From assembly GCA_021647445.1 (NCBI GenBank), contig JAKIUS010000084.1, forward strand, positions 1 through 6,997: a stretch of DNA of 6,997 nucleotides, read 5' to 3'. The notes under the pieces were generated by a model. That model saw only the letters and a program-made list of their open reading frames with translations, was not told where the DNA came from and did no database searches. Shown piece by piece: positions 1 to 5,808 of this stretch. The position numbers and the translations under genes were made by a program. Position 1 is the first letter of the stretch, and every line of letters begins with the position of its first letter. The DNA comes from Geopsychrobacter sp. (GTDB lineage: Bacteria > Desulfobacterota > Desulfuromonadia > Desulfuromonadales > Geopsychrobacteraceae).

Positions 1-215
1 CGGCAGAATTCCTGCAGGTCGGCGGGACGGGCGCGGAGCAGCTCCCTGATCTGCGGCCGGACGAGGATGGCCCGGGAGTGGATATCATCACGCATCTGGC
101 CATAGTAGAACTGACGGACCATGGCCGTGCCGTACCAACTGACCGCGATGATGGCCAGGATGAGCATCGACAGGCCGGCCCGAAAAATCTGCCAGAAAAT
201 CGGCTTGTTCCGCAT
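1..215 (-). CDS. phoR: PhoR-type sensor histidine kinase, N-terminus only (cut by window edge)
   Basis: Reading the minus strand from the ATG at 215-213 gives 71 complete codons that are still open at base 1. The protein starts MRNKPIFWQIFRAG and has a hydrophobic stretch at about residues 12-33 followed by a charged segment (HSRAILVRPQIRELLRARP). This is the usual layout of a membrane-anchored sensor kinase: a short cytoplasmic tail, a first transmembrane helix, then the start of a periplasmic sensor region. No kinase domain is inside the window. The start lies 2 nt after the stop of the response regulator gene. A ribosome site AAGGAAA (complement of 223-229) sits 7 nt ahead of it, so the two genes are co-transcribed and probably translationally coupled. 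The PhoR assignment is inferred from the PhoB-type partner. Another OmpR-family partner kinase cannot be excluded. Confidence 0.7.
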   Translation of the reverse strand, partial: MRNKPIFWQIFRAGLSMLILAIIAVSWYGTAMVRQFYYGQMRDDIHSRAILVRPQIRELLRARPADLQEFC

Positions 216-217
216 GG

Positions 218-913
218 TCACGTTTCCTTCATCCGGTAGCCGATGCCGCGGACGGTCTCGATGCAGGCACCGGCCGGGCCGAGTTTCTTGCGCAGGCCGA
301 AGATCTGCACGTCAACGGCGCGGGGGGTGATGAGATAGTCGTAGCCGCGGATGGTGTCGATGATCTGCTGGCGGGTGAAGACCCAGCCGGGGCGACCGGC
401 GAGGGATTCCAGCACTTTGAATTCGGTGAAGGTCAACTCTACGTTTTCACCTTTGACCTGAACCAGATTACGTCCTGGGTGAATGCTGAGATCTCCACGA
501 ATCAGTTCTTCTTTCTCGTTTGCGGGTTGCCCCTTGGCGCGATGGCGCAGCACCGTTTGTATGCGTGCCAGCAGCACCTTGGTACTATAGGGCTTGGTGA
601 CATAATCATCCGCCCCCAATTCAAGCCCCTTGACGATATCCGCCTCTTCACCGCAGGCGGTGAGCATGATGATCGGGATCTCTTTGGTCGTCGGGGCGGC
701 ACGCAAACGACGGCAGATCTCCAGGCCGTCTATGCCCGGAAGCATCAGGTCGAGCAGGATCAGCGCCGGTCTCTTTTCAGTCGCTACGGCCAGCGCTTCT
801 TCACCACAGGTGGCGCATTCGACCTGGTAACCGGCTTTGATCAGATTGAAATGAAGCAGGGCAAGAATATCCTCTTCATCTTCAACCACCAGCAGGGTTT
901 GTGCTTCGCTCAT
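218..913 (-). CDS. phoB: PhoB-type phosphate regulon response regulator (OmpR/PhoB family)
   Basis: The 231-residue protein has a receiver domain (about 5-122) and an OmpR/PhoB winged-helix DNA-binding domain (about 137-229). The receiver shows the acidic pair E11/D12, phospho-acceptor D55 in LILLDLMLPG, switch threonine T85 and conserved K107 in KPY. The output domain shows LTFTEFKVLESLAGRPGWVF, the recognition-helix region AVDVQIFGLRKKLG and the terminal wing TVRGIGYRM. Length and architecture match PhoB, which binds Pho boxes as a dimer when phosphate is scarce. The ATG is preceded by GTGAGG (complement of 918-923), 4 nt away. The cognate kinase follows at once. No phoU or pst genes are inside the window, so PhoB rather than another OmpR-family regulator is a family-level inference, supported loosely by a PsiE-family gene 1.4 kb away. 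Confidence 0.8.
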   Translation of the reverse strand: MSEAQTLLVVEDEEDILALLHFNLIKAGYQVECATCGEEALAVATEKRPALILLDLMLPGIDGLEICRRLRAAPTTKEIPIIMLTACGEEADIVKGLELGADDYVTKPYSTKVLLARIQTVLRHRAKGQPANEKEELIRGDLSIHPGRNLVQVKGENVELTFTEFKVLESLAGRPGWVFTRQQIIDTIRGYDYLITPRAVDVQIFGLRKKLGPAGACIETVRGIGYRMKET

Positions 914-1052
914 AAAACCTCACAGCGGGAGATATTTTCAGTTTTTGTTGATACTTGACCCCATGTTGTCAGGGTTTTTTGTGAGTTTAGCCGATTTTGC
1001 ATCTTTTCGCATCCTCGACCTGTCATGGCATTTTCTGGCTTCTATGTTATCT

Positions 1053-1080
1053 TGTCATGCTGAAGGGACCGGCATATCCT
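1053..1080 (+). promoter_or_regulatory. candidate sigma-70-type promoter for the cystathionine beta-lyase gene
   Basis: TTGTCA at 1053-1058 and TATCCT at 1075-1080, with a 16-bp spacer, match the -35 and -10 consensus at five and four of six positions. Transcription would begin near 1087, about 40 nt before the ATG. That would leave the palindrome at 1102-1115 in the leader, where a repressor could block elongation or translation. The match is ordinary, so this is only a candidate. Confidence 0.3.
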
Positions 1081-1101
1081 TAACCCTTTGATTTAAACTT
1101 A

Positions 1102-1115
1102 CTTATTTAAATAAG
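1102..1115. promoter_or_regulatory. perfect 14-bp palindrome just upstream of metC (possible operator)
   Basis: CTTATTTAAATAAG is a perfect inverted repeat with no spacer. It ends a few bases before the ribosome-binding site AAAGGAAG (1117-1124) and 13 bp before the ATG at 1129. Its position between the candidate promoter and the start codon suits an operator. The AT-only core means chance occurrence is not excluded, and no known regulator motif is recognised. Confidence 0.35.
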
Positions 1116-1128
1116 AAAAGGAAGAAAA

Positions 1129-2295
1129 ATGAAGGGGAAATCGACTGAAATTATCGGCAGCGGCTACAACGGCAAGAGTAGCAGCCTGGCACGTTACCAT
1201 TCGATAAATCCGCCGATCTATCACGCTTCAACGGTCCTGTTCGAGGACTATGCGGAGCTCAAAACCGTCGGTCAGGGTCAGTATGACGGCTTCACCTACG
1301 GCACCGATGGCAGTCCCACCCAACGGGCCTTTGAGCAAGCCATGACCGAACTGGAGGGCGGGCACCATACCTGGGCCTTTCCTTCGGGACTAGCGGCGAT
1401 TACCAGCGTACTGCAGGCCTTTCTCAAAAGCGGCGACCACCTGCTGGTCTGCAACAGTGTCTATGGACCGGTCCGGCGCTTCGCCAAAAACCTGCTGGCG
1501 AAATTCGGCGTTACAACCAGTTATTTCCCGGCTCATGCCGGTGCCAACATCGTCGATTATATCCGACCCGAAACCCGGTTTATCCTGCTTGAATCCCCCG
1601 GCTCCAATACCTTTGAAATTCAGGATGTCCCGGCGGTGGTCAAGGTGGCAAAAGAGCGCGGCATCCTCACCGCCATCGACAATACCTGGGCAACCCCGCT
1701 CTTTTTTCGACCCTTCGAGCACGGAGTCGATATCTCGATCCACTCGGTCACCAAGTACATTTCGGGCCATTCGGATCTGCTGCTCGGCACCGCCACCGTC
1801 AGTCAAGCCTGCTATGCAGATTTCCACAAACTGATTCGCGCCCTCGAAATTTTTGCCTCTGAGGATGCCTGTTATATGGCGCTGCGTGGGCTCAAAACCC
1901 TAAGTGTCCGATTAAAGCAACATGAAGCCTCAGCCCTCGAACTGGCAACCTGGCTCGAAGGACAGGCCGCAGTGGAGAAGGTCCTGCACCCCGCCCTGCC
2001 CAGTCATCCCGAGCATGCTCTCTGGCAACGTGATTTCAAGGGCTCCACGGGTATTTTCTCTTTTGTCTTAAAACCGGAATATCAAGAAGATTCCGTTGCA
2101 CGCTTCGTCGACAGCTTAGAGCTGTTCGGTATCGGTTACAGTTGGGGCGGCTTTAAGAGCCTGGTCACCGCCGGCAAGTTTGCCCAGTCGGATATCTCAC
2201 GTTATCATGATCGCTGGATGATCCGGCTTAACCTCGGACTAGAAGATGTCGAGGACCTGCAGGCCGACGTACAACGGGCGTTAGCTGCGCTGTAG
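1129..2295 (+). CDS. metC: cystathionine beta-lyase, PLP-dependent (Cys/Met metabolism family)
   Basis: The 388-residue soluble enzyme belongs to the Cys/Met metabolism PLP-dependent (fold type I) family. Visible hallmarks are YGTDGSPT (57-64), which is the phosphate-binding strand of the neighbouring subunit, ELEGGHHTWAFPSGLAAI (75-92), and AIDNTWATP (182-190) with the PLP-ring aspartate D184. The Schiff-base lysine is K209 in SIHSVTKYISGHSD, and the substrate-carboxylate arginine is R366 in WMIRLNLGLE. The stretch YSWGGFKSL (337-345) is typical of MetC-type beta-lyases rather than gamma-synthases. The expected reaction is cystathionine to homocysteine, pyruvate and ammonia in methionine synthesis. 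A related C-S lyase activity is possible. The ATG follows AAAGGAAG by 4 nt, and the length is normal. The gene stands alone, divergent from phoB and convergent with psiE. At residue 59 a threonine replaces the arginine that binds PLP phosphate in the E. coli enzyme. Confidence 0.87.
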   Translation: MKGKSTEIIGSGYNGKSSSLARYHSINPPIYHASTVLFEDYAELKTVGQGQYDGFTYGTDGSPTQRAFEQAMTELEGGHHTWAFPSGLAAITSVLQAFLKSGDHLLVCNSVYGPVRRFAKNLLAKFGVTTSYFPAHAGANIVDYIRPETRFILLESPGSNTFEIQDVPAVVKVAKERGILTAIDNTWATPLFFRPFEHGVDISIHSVTKYISGHSDLLLGTATVSQACYADFHKLIRALEIFASEDACYMALRGLKTLSVRLKQHEASALELATWLEGQAAVEKVLHPALPSHPEHALWQRDFKGSTGIFSFVLKPEYQEDSVARFVDSLELFGIGYSWGGFKSLVTAGKFAQSDISRYHDRWMIRLNLGLEDVEDLQADVQRALAAL

Positions 2296-2341
2296 AGAGA
2301 GGTCGTCGTAGAGCGTTTTCGGCCCGTTGATGGCCCTAATT

Positions 2342-2794
2342 CTACAGGCCTTCCAGCAACACACGACGTTTTGGTGAAAACCGGATCGCCATGATCCGGA
2401 CGGCCATCAGCGCCATAACCAGCGCGATGGCCAAAGCCACCCGAGTCACTTCGATTTCACGATACCAGAAACCCATGAGGTCGGTGATGACTACGACCAG
2501 AGCGGTATCGATGATATAGGTGACCCGGATACGCCCCTCGCTGAAATAGGCTTTTACGGTACGGAAGAGTTCAAGGACGGCCAGAATCATCAATACGTTG
2601 ATAATCAGCTCCTTGATAACGCCGTGCATTTCGGTCGCTGAAAAGAGTTCGGAATTGATCAACAGGTCGGTCCCCGCACGTAAAATACCGAAGGCCATGC
2701 CGGTCAACAGCACGACCATCAGCAGACTGAGCAATGAACGGCAGATGGTCTCGAAGCAAATCCCCGAAAAATTCTTGATCCAGTCTTTGGTCAT
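2342..2794 (-). CDS. psiE: PsiE-family inner membrane protein (phosphate-starvation-inducible family)
   Basis: The 150-residue protein has four hydrophobic segments, at about 18-40, 60-80, 92-110 and 117-138. Charged residues lie between them (ELFRTVKAYFSEGRIR at 75-90) and a basic tail follows (SPKRRVLLEGL). Four helices, the E-L-x-R-x-x-x-x-Y-F stretch after helix 2, and the IIDTALVVVITDLMGFWY region agree with the PsiE family (PF06146). E. coli psiE is induced by phosphate starvation through PhoB, but its biochemical role is unknown. The start ATG (complement of 2792-2794) is preceded by AAGGGA (complement of 2805-2810), 10 nt away, which is rather long. The gene converges on metC, leaving a 46-bp gap. 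A tandem repeat with Pho-box spacing lies about 90-106 bp upstream. Family assignment is by pattern, so the function is not established. Confidence 0.75.
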   Translation of the reverse strand: MTKDWIKNFSGICFETICRSLLSLLMVVLLTGMAFGILRAGTDLLINSELFSATEMHGVIKELIINVLMILAVLELFRTVKAYFSEGRIRVTYIIDTALVVVITDLMGFWYREIEVTRVALAIALVMALMAVRIMAIRFSPKRRVLLEGL

Positions 2795-2882
2795 TTTTAA
2801 AATATCCCTTTGGTCGGTTGTGCGGTTTGTCTCTCCTCTTTATTTTGACCAGAGCTTGCCCGTTGCGTGTAACCGGGGTGTC

Positions 2883-2900
2883 AGGATTGCGTTAGGATTG
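2883..2900. promoter_or_regulatory. 7-bp direct repeat with 11-bp period between psiE and the TSCPD gene
   Basis: AGGATTG occurs at 2883-2889 and again at 2894-2900, separated by 4 bp. Extending to the full 11-mer, TCAGGATTGCG and TTAGGATTGAG agree at 9 of 11 positions. Two 7-bp direct repeats with a 4-bp gap is exactly the geometry of a PhoB-binding Pho box. On the psiE strand each unit reads CAATCCT, which shares only four of seven bases with the E. coli unit CTGTCAT. Position upstream of psiE and the presence of PhoB in the window make a divergent Pho box possible but unproven. Confidence 0.35.
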
Positions 2901-2956
2901 AGTAAATAAAAGGCTTCACCATTTATATGTTTTTTGATATGTTTCCCGGCATCAAT

Positions 2957-2975
2957 CCCCCCCCAAAAAAAAAAA
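2957..2975 (+). repeat. C8-A11 homopolymer tract next to a ribosome-binding site
   Basis: Eight C residues (2957-2964) run directly into eleven A residues (2965-2975), with the ribosome site GAGG (2977-2980) two bases further on and the start ATG at 2986. Such abutting tracts are prone to slippage by polymerases and during sequencing. Length changes here would alter the leader or promoter spacing of the TSCPD gene without touching its reading frame. Confidence 0.8.
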
Positions 2976-2985
2976 TGAGGAAACC

Positions 2986-3243
2986 ATGAACAGTACGTTT
3001 GCGACCCAGGGAACCTGCGCGAAGTTTATCGATTTTGAGATCAAGGATGATCAGCTGACGAAAGTCCGTTTTATCGGCGGTTGTAACGGCAATCTGCAGG
3101 CGGTCTCACGCCTGGTCGAAGGGCGTCCCTGCCGCGAAGTGATCGAACTTTTGCGCGGCATCGAATGTCGTAACAGCACCAGTTGTCCCGACCAGCTTGC
3201 GCAGGCCTTGAGCAAGCAAATTCAATTAGCAGAAGCCTCCTAA
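2986..3243 (+). CDS. small TSCPD-domain protein (TIGR03905-like), function unknown
   Basis: The 85-residue protein is essentially one TSCPD domain (PF12637, TIGR03905-like). It shows GTCAKFIDFEI (9-19), VRFIGGCNGNLQAVSRLVEG (27-46), the C-R motif at 61-62, and the signature TSCPDQLAQAL starting at T65. Cysteines lie at 11, 33, 49, 61 and 67. In adenosylcobalamin-dependent ribonucleotide reductases a TSCPD domain forms a Cys-rich C-terminal region, but stand-alone members have no assigned function. The ATG at 2986 follows GAGG (2977-2980) with good spacing. The gene is divergent from psiE and is followed 21 bp later by the MobB remnant, so it may once have been co-transcribed with an intact mobB. 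There is no signal peptide or membrane segment, so it is expected in the cytoplasm. Metal or thiol chemistry through the cysteines is inference only. Confidence 0.8.
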   Translation: MNSTFATQGTCAKFIDFEIKDDQLTKVRFIGGCNGNLQAVSRLVEGRPCREVIELLRGIECRNSTSCPDQLAQALSKQIQLAEAS

Positions 3244-3264
3244 TACAGGCTCTTAAGTTGAAAG

Positions 3265-3459
3265 ATGGCAGGGCAACGCGATCCTGAAGCAGGCACCTTC
3301 GGTATCGCTCACTCAAATACCGGCAAGACGACCCTGCTGACTGCGGTAATCCCCGAGTTGAAAACTCGTGGCGACCGGGTCGGCGAAGTCAAACATAATG
3401 TCCACCGCTTCGATATTAATCATGCCGGCAAAGACTGCATTCAGCTTATGCAGAACTGA
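3265..3459 (+). pseudogene. mobB: truncated MobB remnant (molybdopterin-guanine dinucleotide biosynthesis GTPase)
   Basis: The 64-codon frame reads FGIAHSNTGKTTLLTAVIPE (12-31), then KTRGDRVGEVKHNVHRFDI and NHAGKDCIQL. This lines up with the N-terminal third of MobB, whose usual form is V-G-x-S-N-S-G-K-T-T-L-L, then R-V-x-x-x-K-H-x-x-H and D-x-x-G-K-D. MobB proteins are normally about 160 residues, but this frame stops right after the D-x-x-G-K-D region and no continuation is visible in the next 160 bp. The first glycine of the Walker A motif (G-x4-G-K-T) is replaced by A15, and the N-terminus is an unusual polar extension. There is only a weak ribosome site (GAAAG) before the ATG. Truncation plus the P-loop change indicate a decaying gene fragment. 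A short expressed P-loop peptide is less likely. Confidence 0.7.
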
Positions 3460-3491
3460 ACAAAAACTTCTGTCCCCTGCTTATAATTTGG

Positions 3492-3528
3492 TCATTCTTT
3501 GAGCAAGAGCTGCATGCAGAATGAGCAA
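3492..3528. promoter_or_regulatory. cluster of inverted and direct repeats upstream of the sigma-54 promoter (possible activator site)
   Basis: Three nested patterns are visible. TCATTCT (3492-3498) is mirrored by AGAATGA (3518-3524). CTGCATGCAG (3510-3519) is a perfect palindrome. TGAGCAA occurs at 3500-3506 and 3522-3528, exactly 22 bp or two helical turns apart. The cluster lies about 75-110 bp upstream of the start expected from the -24/-12 element, which is where NtrC-type enhancer-binding proteins usually bind. The sequence does not match the E. coli NtrC consensus well, so this is a candidate enhancer site only. Confidence 0.35.
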
Positions 3529-3577
3529 CTTTTGTCTTATTTCCGAATAATTCCCCTTAAAATCCTCTTTTCAGGTT

Positions 3578-3593
3578 TGGCATGACTTATGCC
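3578..3593 (+). promoter_or_regulatory. sigma-54 (RpoN) -24/-12 promoter of the kinase-ANTAR-draTG operon
   Basis: TGGCATG-actt-ATGCC matches the RpoN consensus TGGCAyr-N4-TTGCw. The invariant GG (3579-3580) and GC (3591-3592) are present with the correct 12-bp phase. Mismatches are A for T at the first base of the -12 block and C at the last. Transcription should start near 3604, giving a short leader of about 16 nt that still includes the ribosome site AGGAG (3607-3611). The element also forms an inverted repeat (GGCAT-N5-ATGCC). In Geobacter the equivalent kinase-regulator pair is directly activated by the sigma-54-dependent master system, which agrees with this site. Confidence 0.65.
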
Positions 3594-3619
3594 GTAACCC
3601 AAGAAGAGGAGAAACGTTC

Positions 3620-5248
3620 ATGCCTGAGTTGAACCTACAAAAAGAGCGCCTTTTGAAAGCGCTACTCGAAATCAGCCGAGAGTTCGTCAGCACCGTTGAT
3701 CTTGACGAACTGCTGCATCGGATTCTTCAGGTTTCGCGTGATGTTTTCGGCTTTGAAAATGCCATCATCCGCTTGCTGGACACAGAACGAGAAGTTCTGC
3801 TGACTGCGGCATCCTACGGATACGCAGCGGATGCTGTCGACTACGAGATTGCACTAGGTGAAGGGGTGATGGGAACTGTGGCGAAAACTGCAGAAGCCTT
3901 GATTGTTGGTGACCTGAACACCACCGATTATGTCCGGGGGATCAGCAACGCACGCTCAGAACTGGCCGTCCCCATGTTAGTCAAAGAGCGCCTCATCGGT
4001 GTCTTCAATGTCGAAAGCCCACGCCCCGATGCTTTTGCCGCCAGCGACATTGAACCACTGATGGCACTGGCTGGGCAGGCAGCCGTTGCTATCGAAAATG
4101 CCCGCCTATATTCAGACCTGCGCAAGGCTGCGGAAGACAATCGCAGTTTGAATCAGTTGAACCTACGCATCCTTGAGAGTGCAGGTCTCGGTATTTACAC
4201 TCTCGACCAGGATCTGCGGATCACTTCCTGGAACCGGCAGATGGAGCTGAATAGTGGTATTAACCGCAAGGAAATGATTGGCCAGAACCTGCTCCACAAA
4301 TTTCCTGCTCTGCGCAAAGAGGGCTTTGACCAGACCTTACTTCATGTCCTGCAGTTAGGGACCCCTGAAAAATTACGTCTGGCACACCGCAACCTCAAAG
4401 GGGAACTACGCTTTCAGAAAAGACGTCTGTCTCCACTCAGGGAAGGCGAAGAAACCACCGGAGTTCTGGTGATTGTCGAGGATATTACTGAATTCCGCCG
4501 TCTACTCGACCAGACCATCCAATCTGAAAAGCTGGTAGACGTCGGTCGCCTGGCAACTGGCATTGCCCATGAGATTAATAATCCCCTCTCCGTCATCACT
4601 TATGCTGTGCAATTGCTGCAACGTGAAACAGATATGGGACAAGAACCCGCTGAATTACTTGCGCGAATTGCCGGAGAGACGGAACGCCTGAAGGTTTTGA
4701 CCGGGGGACTGACCAGTTTTTCTCGTCGAGAAGAAACCCACCTAAAACCGGTCGACCTGAACCGAGTCATCAAAGATGTGCTGCTTCTGGTTCACTATGA
4801 ACTAAGCAATAAGCAAATCGAAGTCACCGAGAGCCTCGCAACGCTGCCACTAATCCAGGCCGATGCCAACAAACTAAAACAGGTATTTTTCAATTTACTG
4901 ATAAACGCAGTCCAGGCCCTACCGCGTGGCGGCAAAGTCAATATTGCCTCTGGCATAGAACTCAAAGGAAGTGTCTTTGCCCTGGTTAGTGACAACGGTC
5001 CCGGCATTGAAGCAAAAATGCGAGAACAGATATTTGAACCTTTTTTCACGACCAAAAAGGATGGCGAAGGGACCGGCCTTGGACTCTATCTCTGCCGGAA
5101 GATCCTGACTGAACACCAAGGTGCCCTGATTCTGGAAGAAGGACCGGAGGGTGGAGCCGCTTTTCGCTTACGACTTCCGCCCGTCGAAGAACAAAACGGA
5201 TCAGAAGCCAGACCAAACAAGACCAACATTAACCTGGAGACAATATGA
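3620..5248 (+). CDS. cytoplasmic GAF-PAS sensor histidine kinase (GnfK-like, nitrogen-fixation control)
   Basis: The 542-residue protein has no membrane segment. In order it shows a GAF domain (about 24-160, with EGVMGTVAKT and SELAVPMLVKERLIGVFNVES), a PAS domain (about 185-295, ILESAGLGIYTLDQDLRITS to VIVEDITEF) and a HisKA dimerisation helix with H317 in GIAHEINNPL. An HATPase_c domain follows at about 410-520. Its N box is NLLINAVQA (key N429), G1 is DNGPGI (458-463) and G2 is GEGTGLGL (482-489), so all catalytic boxes are intact. ATG 3620 follows AGGAG by 8 nt. The gene overlaps the ANTAR regulator by 4 nt (ATGA), so the two form a cognate pair. The arrangement matches GnfK/GnfR of Geobacter sulfurreducens, which controls a subset of nif genes by antitermination. 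The ligand of the GAF or PAS domain is not evident. The GnfK assignment is inferred from the partner and neighbours, so no symbol is given. Confidence 0.82.
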   Translation: MPELNLQKERLLKALLEISREFVSTVDLDELLHRILQVSRDVFGFENAIIRLLDTEREVLLTAASYGYAADAVDYEIALGEGVMGTVAKTAEALIVGDLNTTDYVRGISNARSELAVPMLVKERLIGVFNVESPRPDAFAASDIEPLMALAGQAAVAIENARLYSDLRKAAEDNRSLNQLNLRILESAGLGIYTLDQDLRITSWNRQMELNSGINRKEMIGQNLLHKFPALRKEGFDQTLLHVLQLGTPEKLRLAHRNLKGELRFQKRRLSPLREGEETTGVLVIVEDITEFRRLLDQTIQSEKLVDVGRLATGIAHEINNPLSVITYAVQLLQRETDMGQEPAELLARIAGETERLKVLTGGLTSFSRREETHLKPVDLNRVIKDVLLLVHYELSNKQIEVTESLATLPLIQADANKLKQVFFNLLINAVQALPRGGKVNIASGIELKGSVFALVSDNGPGIEAKMREQIFEPFFTTKKDGEGTGLGLYLCRKILTEHQGALILEEGPEGGAAFRLRLPPVEEQNGSEARPNKTNINLETI

Positions 5249-5808
5249 AAGTTGCTCTTATCGCCGATGATGAACCTCTGATCCGCCGCCAGGTGGCTGA
5301 AGCTCTTGCTGACTACGGATTTGATCGCATCATCGAAGCTGAGAATGGTGCCCAGGCTGTTGAACTGGCGCCCCACGAAAAACCTCTGTTGATTGTGCTT
5401 GATGTCAACATGCCAGTCATGGATGGCGTCACCGCAGCTGAAAATATCCGCAAATCAATCTCTGCACCGATCATTCTGCTCACCGGTGCCACCGATACTG
5501 AGACGATTGAACGGGCGCGTGACGCCGGGGTTAGCCATTATCTGCTCAAGCCTTTTAACGCCATCCAGATGCGTGCAACAGTTGAACTGGCCATTCATCA
5601 ATTCATTGAAGTCAGCAACCTGCAGGACGAAAACGCCAAACTGAAAGAGGCTCTAGAAACCCGTAAACGGGTCGATAAAGCCAAGGGACTGTTGATGGGC
5701 AAGGGCATGAGCGAACCTGAGGCCTATCGCAAGATGCAGAAGATTGCCATGGATAAGCGCAAGTCGCTGAAGGAAGTCGCCGAAGCGATTCTACTGATGG
5801 AACATTGA
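5245..5808 (+). CDS. ANTAR-domain response regulator, RNA-binding antiterminator (GnfR/AmiR/NasT-like)
   Basis: The 187-residue protein has a receiver domain (about 1-118) with D8/D9, phospho-acceptor D53 in VLDVNMPVMDG, T80 in LLTGAT and K102 in LLKPF. A coiled-coil helix follows (about 120-140), then an ANTAR domain (about 130-187) with RVDKAKGLLMGKGMSEPEA (142-160) and KSLKEVAEAILL. ANTAR regulators bind paired hexaloop hairpins in leader RNA after phosphorylation and prevent transcription termination. The ATG overlaps the kinase stop (ATGA at 5245-5248), and GGAGA at 5236-5240 supplies the ribosome site. The length and layout match AmiR/NasT-type regulators and Geobacter GnfR. The placement immediately before draT supports a role in nitrogen fixation. 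No dual-hairpin target is obvious in the window, so its RNA targets probably lie elsewhere, for example in nif leaders. Confidence 0.85.
   Translation: MKVALIADDEPLIRRQVAEALADYGFDRIIEAENGAQAVELAPHEKPLLIVLDVNMPVMDGVTAAENIRKSISAPIILLTGATDTETIERARDAGVSHYLLKPFNAIQMRATVELAIHQFIEVSNLQDENAKLKEALETRKRVDKAKGLLMGKGMSEPEAYRKMQKIAMDKRKSLKEVAEAILLMEH

Noticed and set aside
479..958. Plus-strand open frame of 159 codons across phoB
   Set aside because: It is the antisense shadow of the phoB coding region, has no recognisable domain or ribosome site, and phoB itself has complete family motifs.
914..1020. Search for a sigma-70 promoter driving phoB on the minus strand
   Set aside because: CTGACA is present near 965-972, but no acceptable -10 hexamer lies at a usual distance, so no promoter is annotated.
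2296..2341. Possible bidirectional terminator between convergent metC and psiE (GGCC-N7-GGCC at 2321-2335)
   Set aside because: The stem is only 4 bp and neither side has a following T-run, so it does not support a rho-independent terminator.
2975..2989. Four-codon upstream frame ATG AGG AAA CCA TGA whose stop overlaps the TSCPD start codon
   Set aside because: Its ATG falls at the end of the A-run and its second codon is the ribosome site of the real gene. It has no ribosome site of its own, so it is most likely coincidence.
3537..3550. Short AT-rich inverted repeat TTATT-TCCG-AATAA between the repeat cluster and the sigma-54 promoter
   Set aside because: Five AT-only base pairs form no stable hairpin, and the sequence does not match an IHF site, so no role is claimed.
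3460..3619. Search for the missing C-terminal part of MobB or an ANTAR-type dual-hairpin RNA target
   Set aside because: No frame in this stretch continues MobB, and no pair of hexaloop hairpins followed by a T-run is visible.
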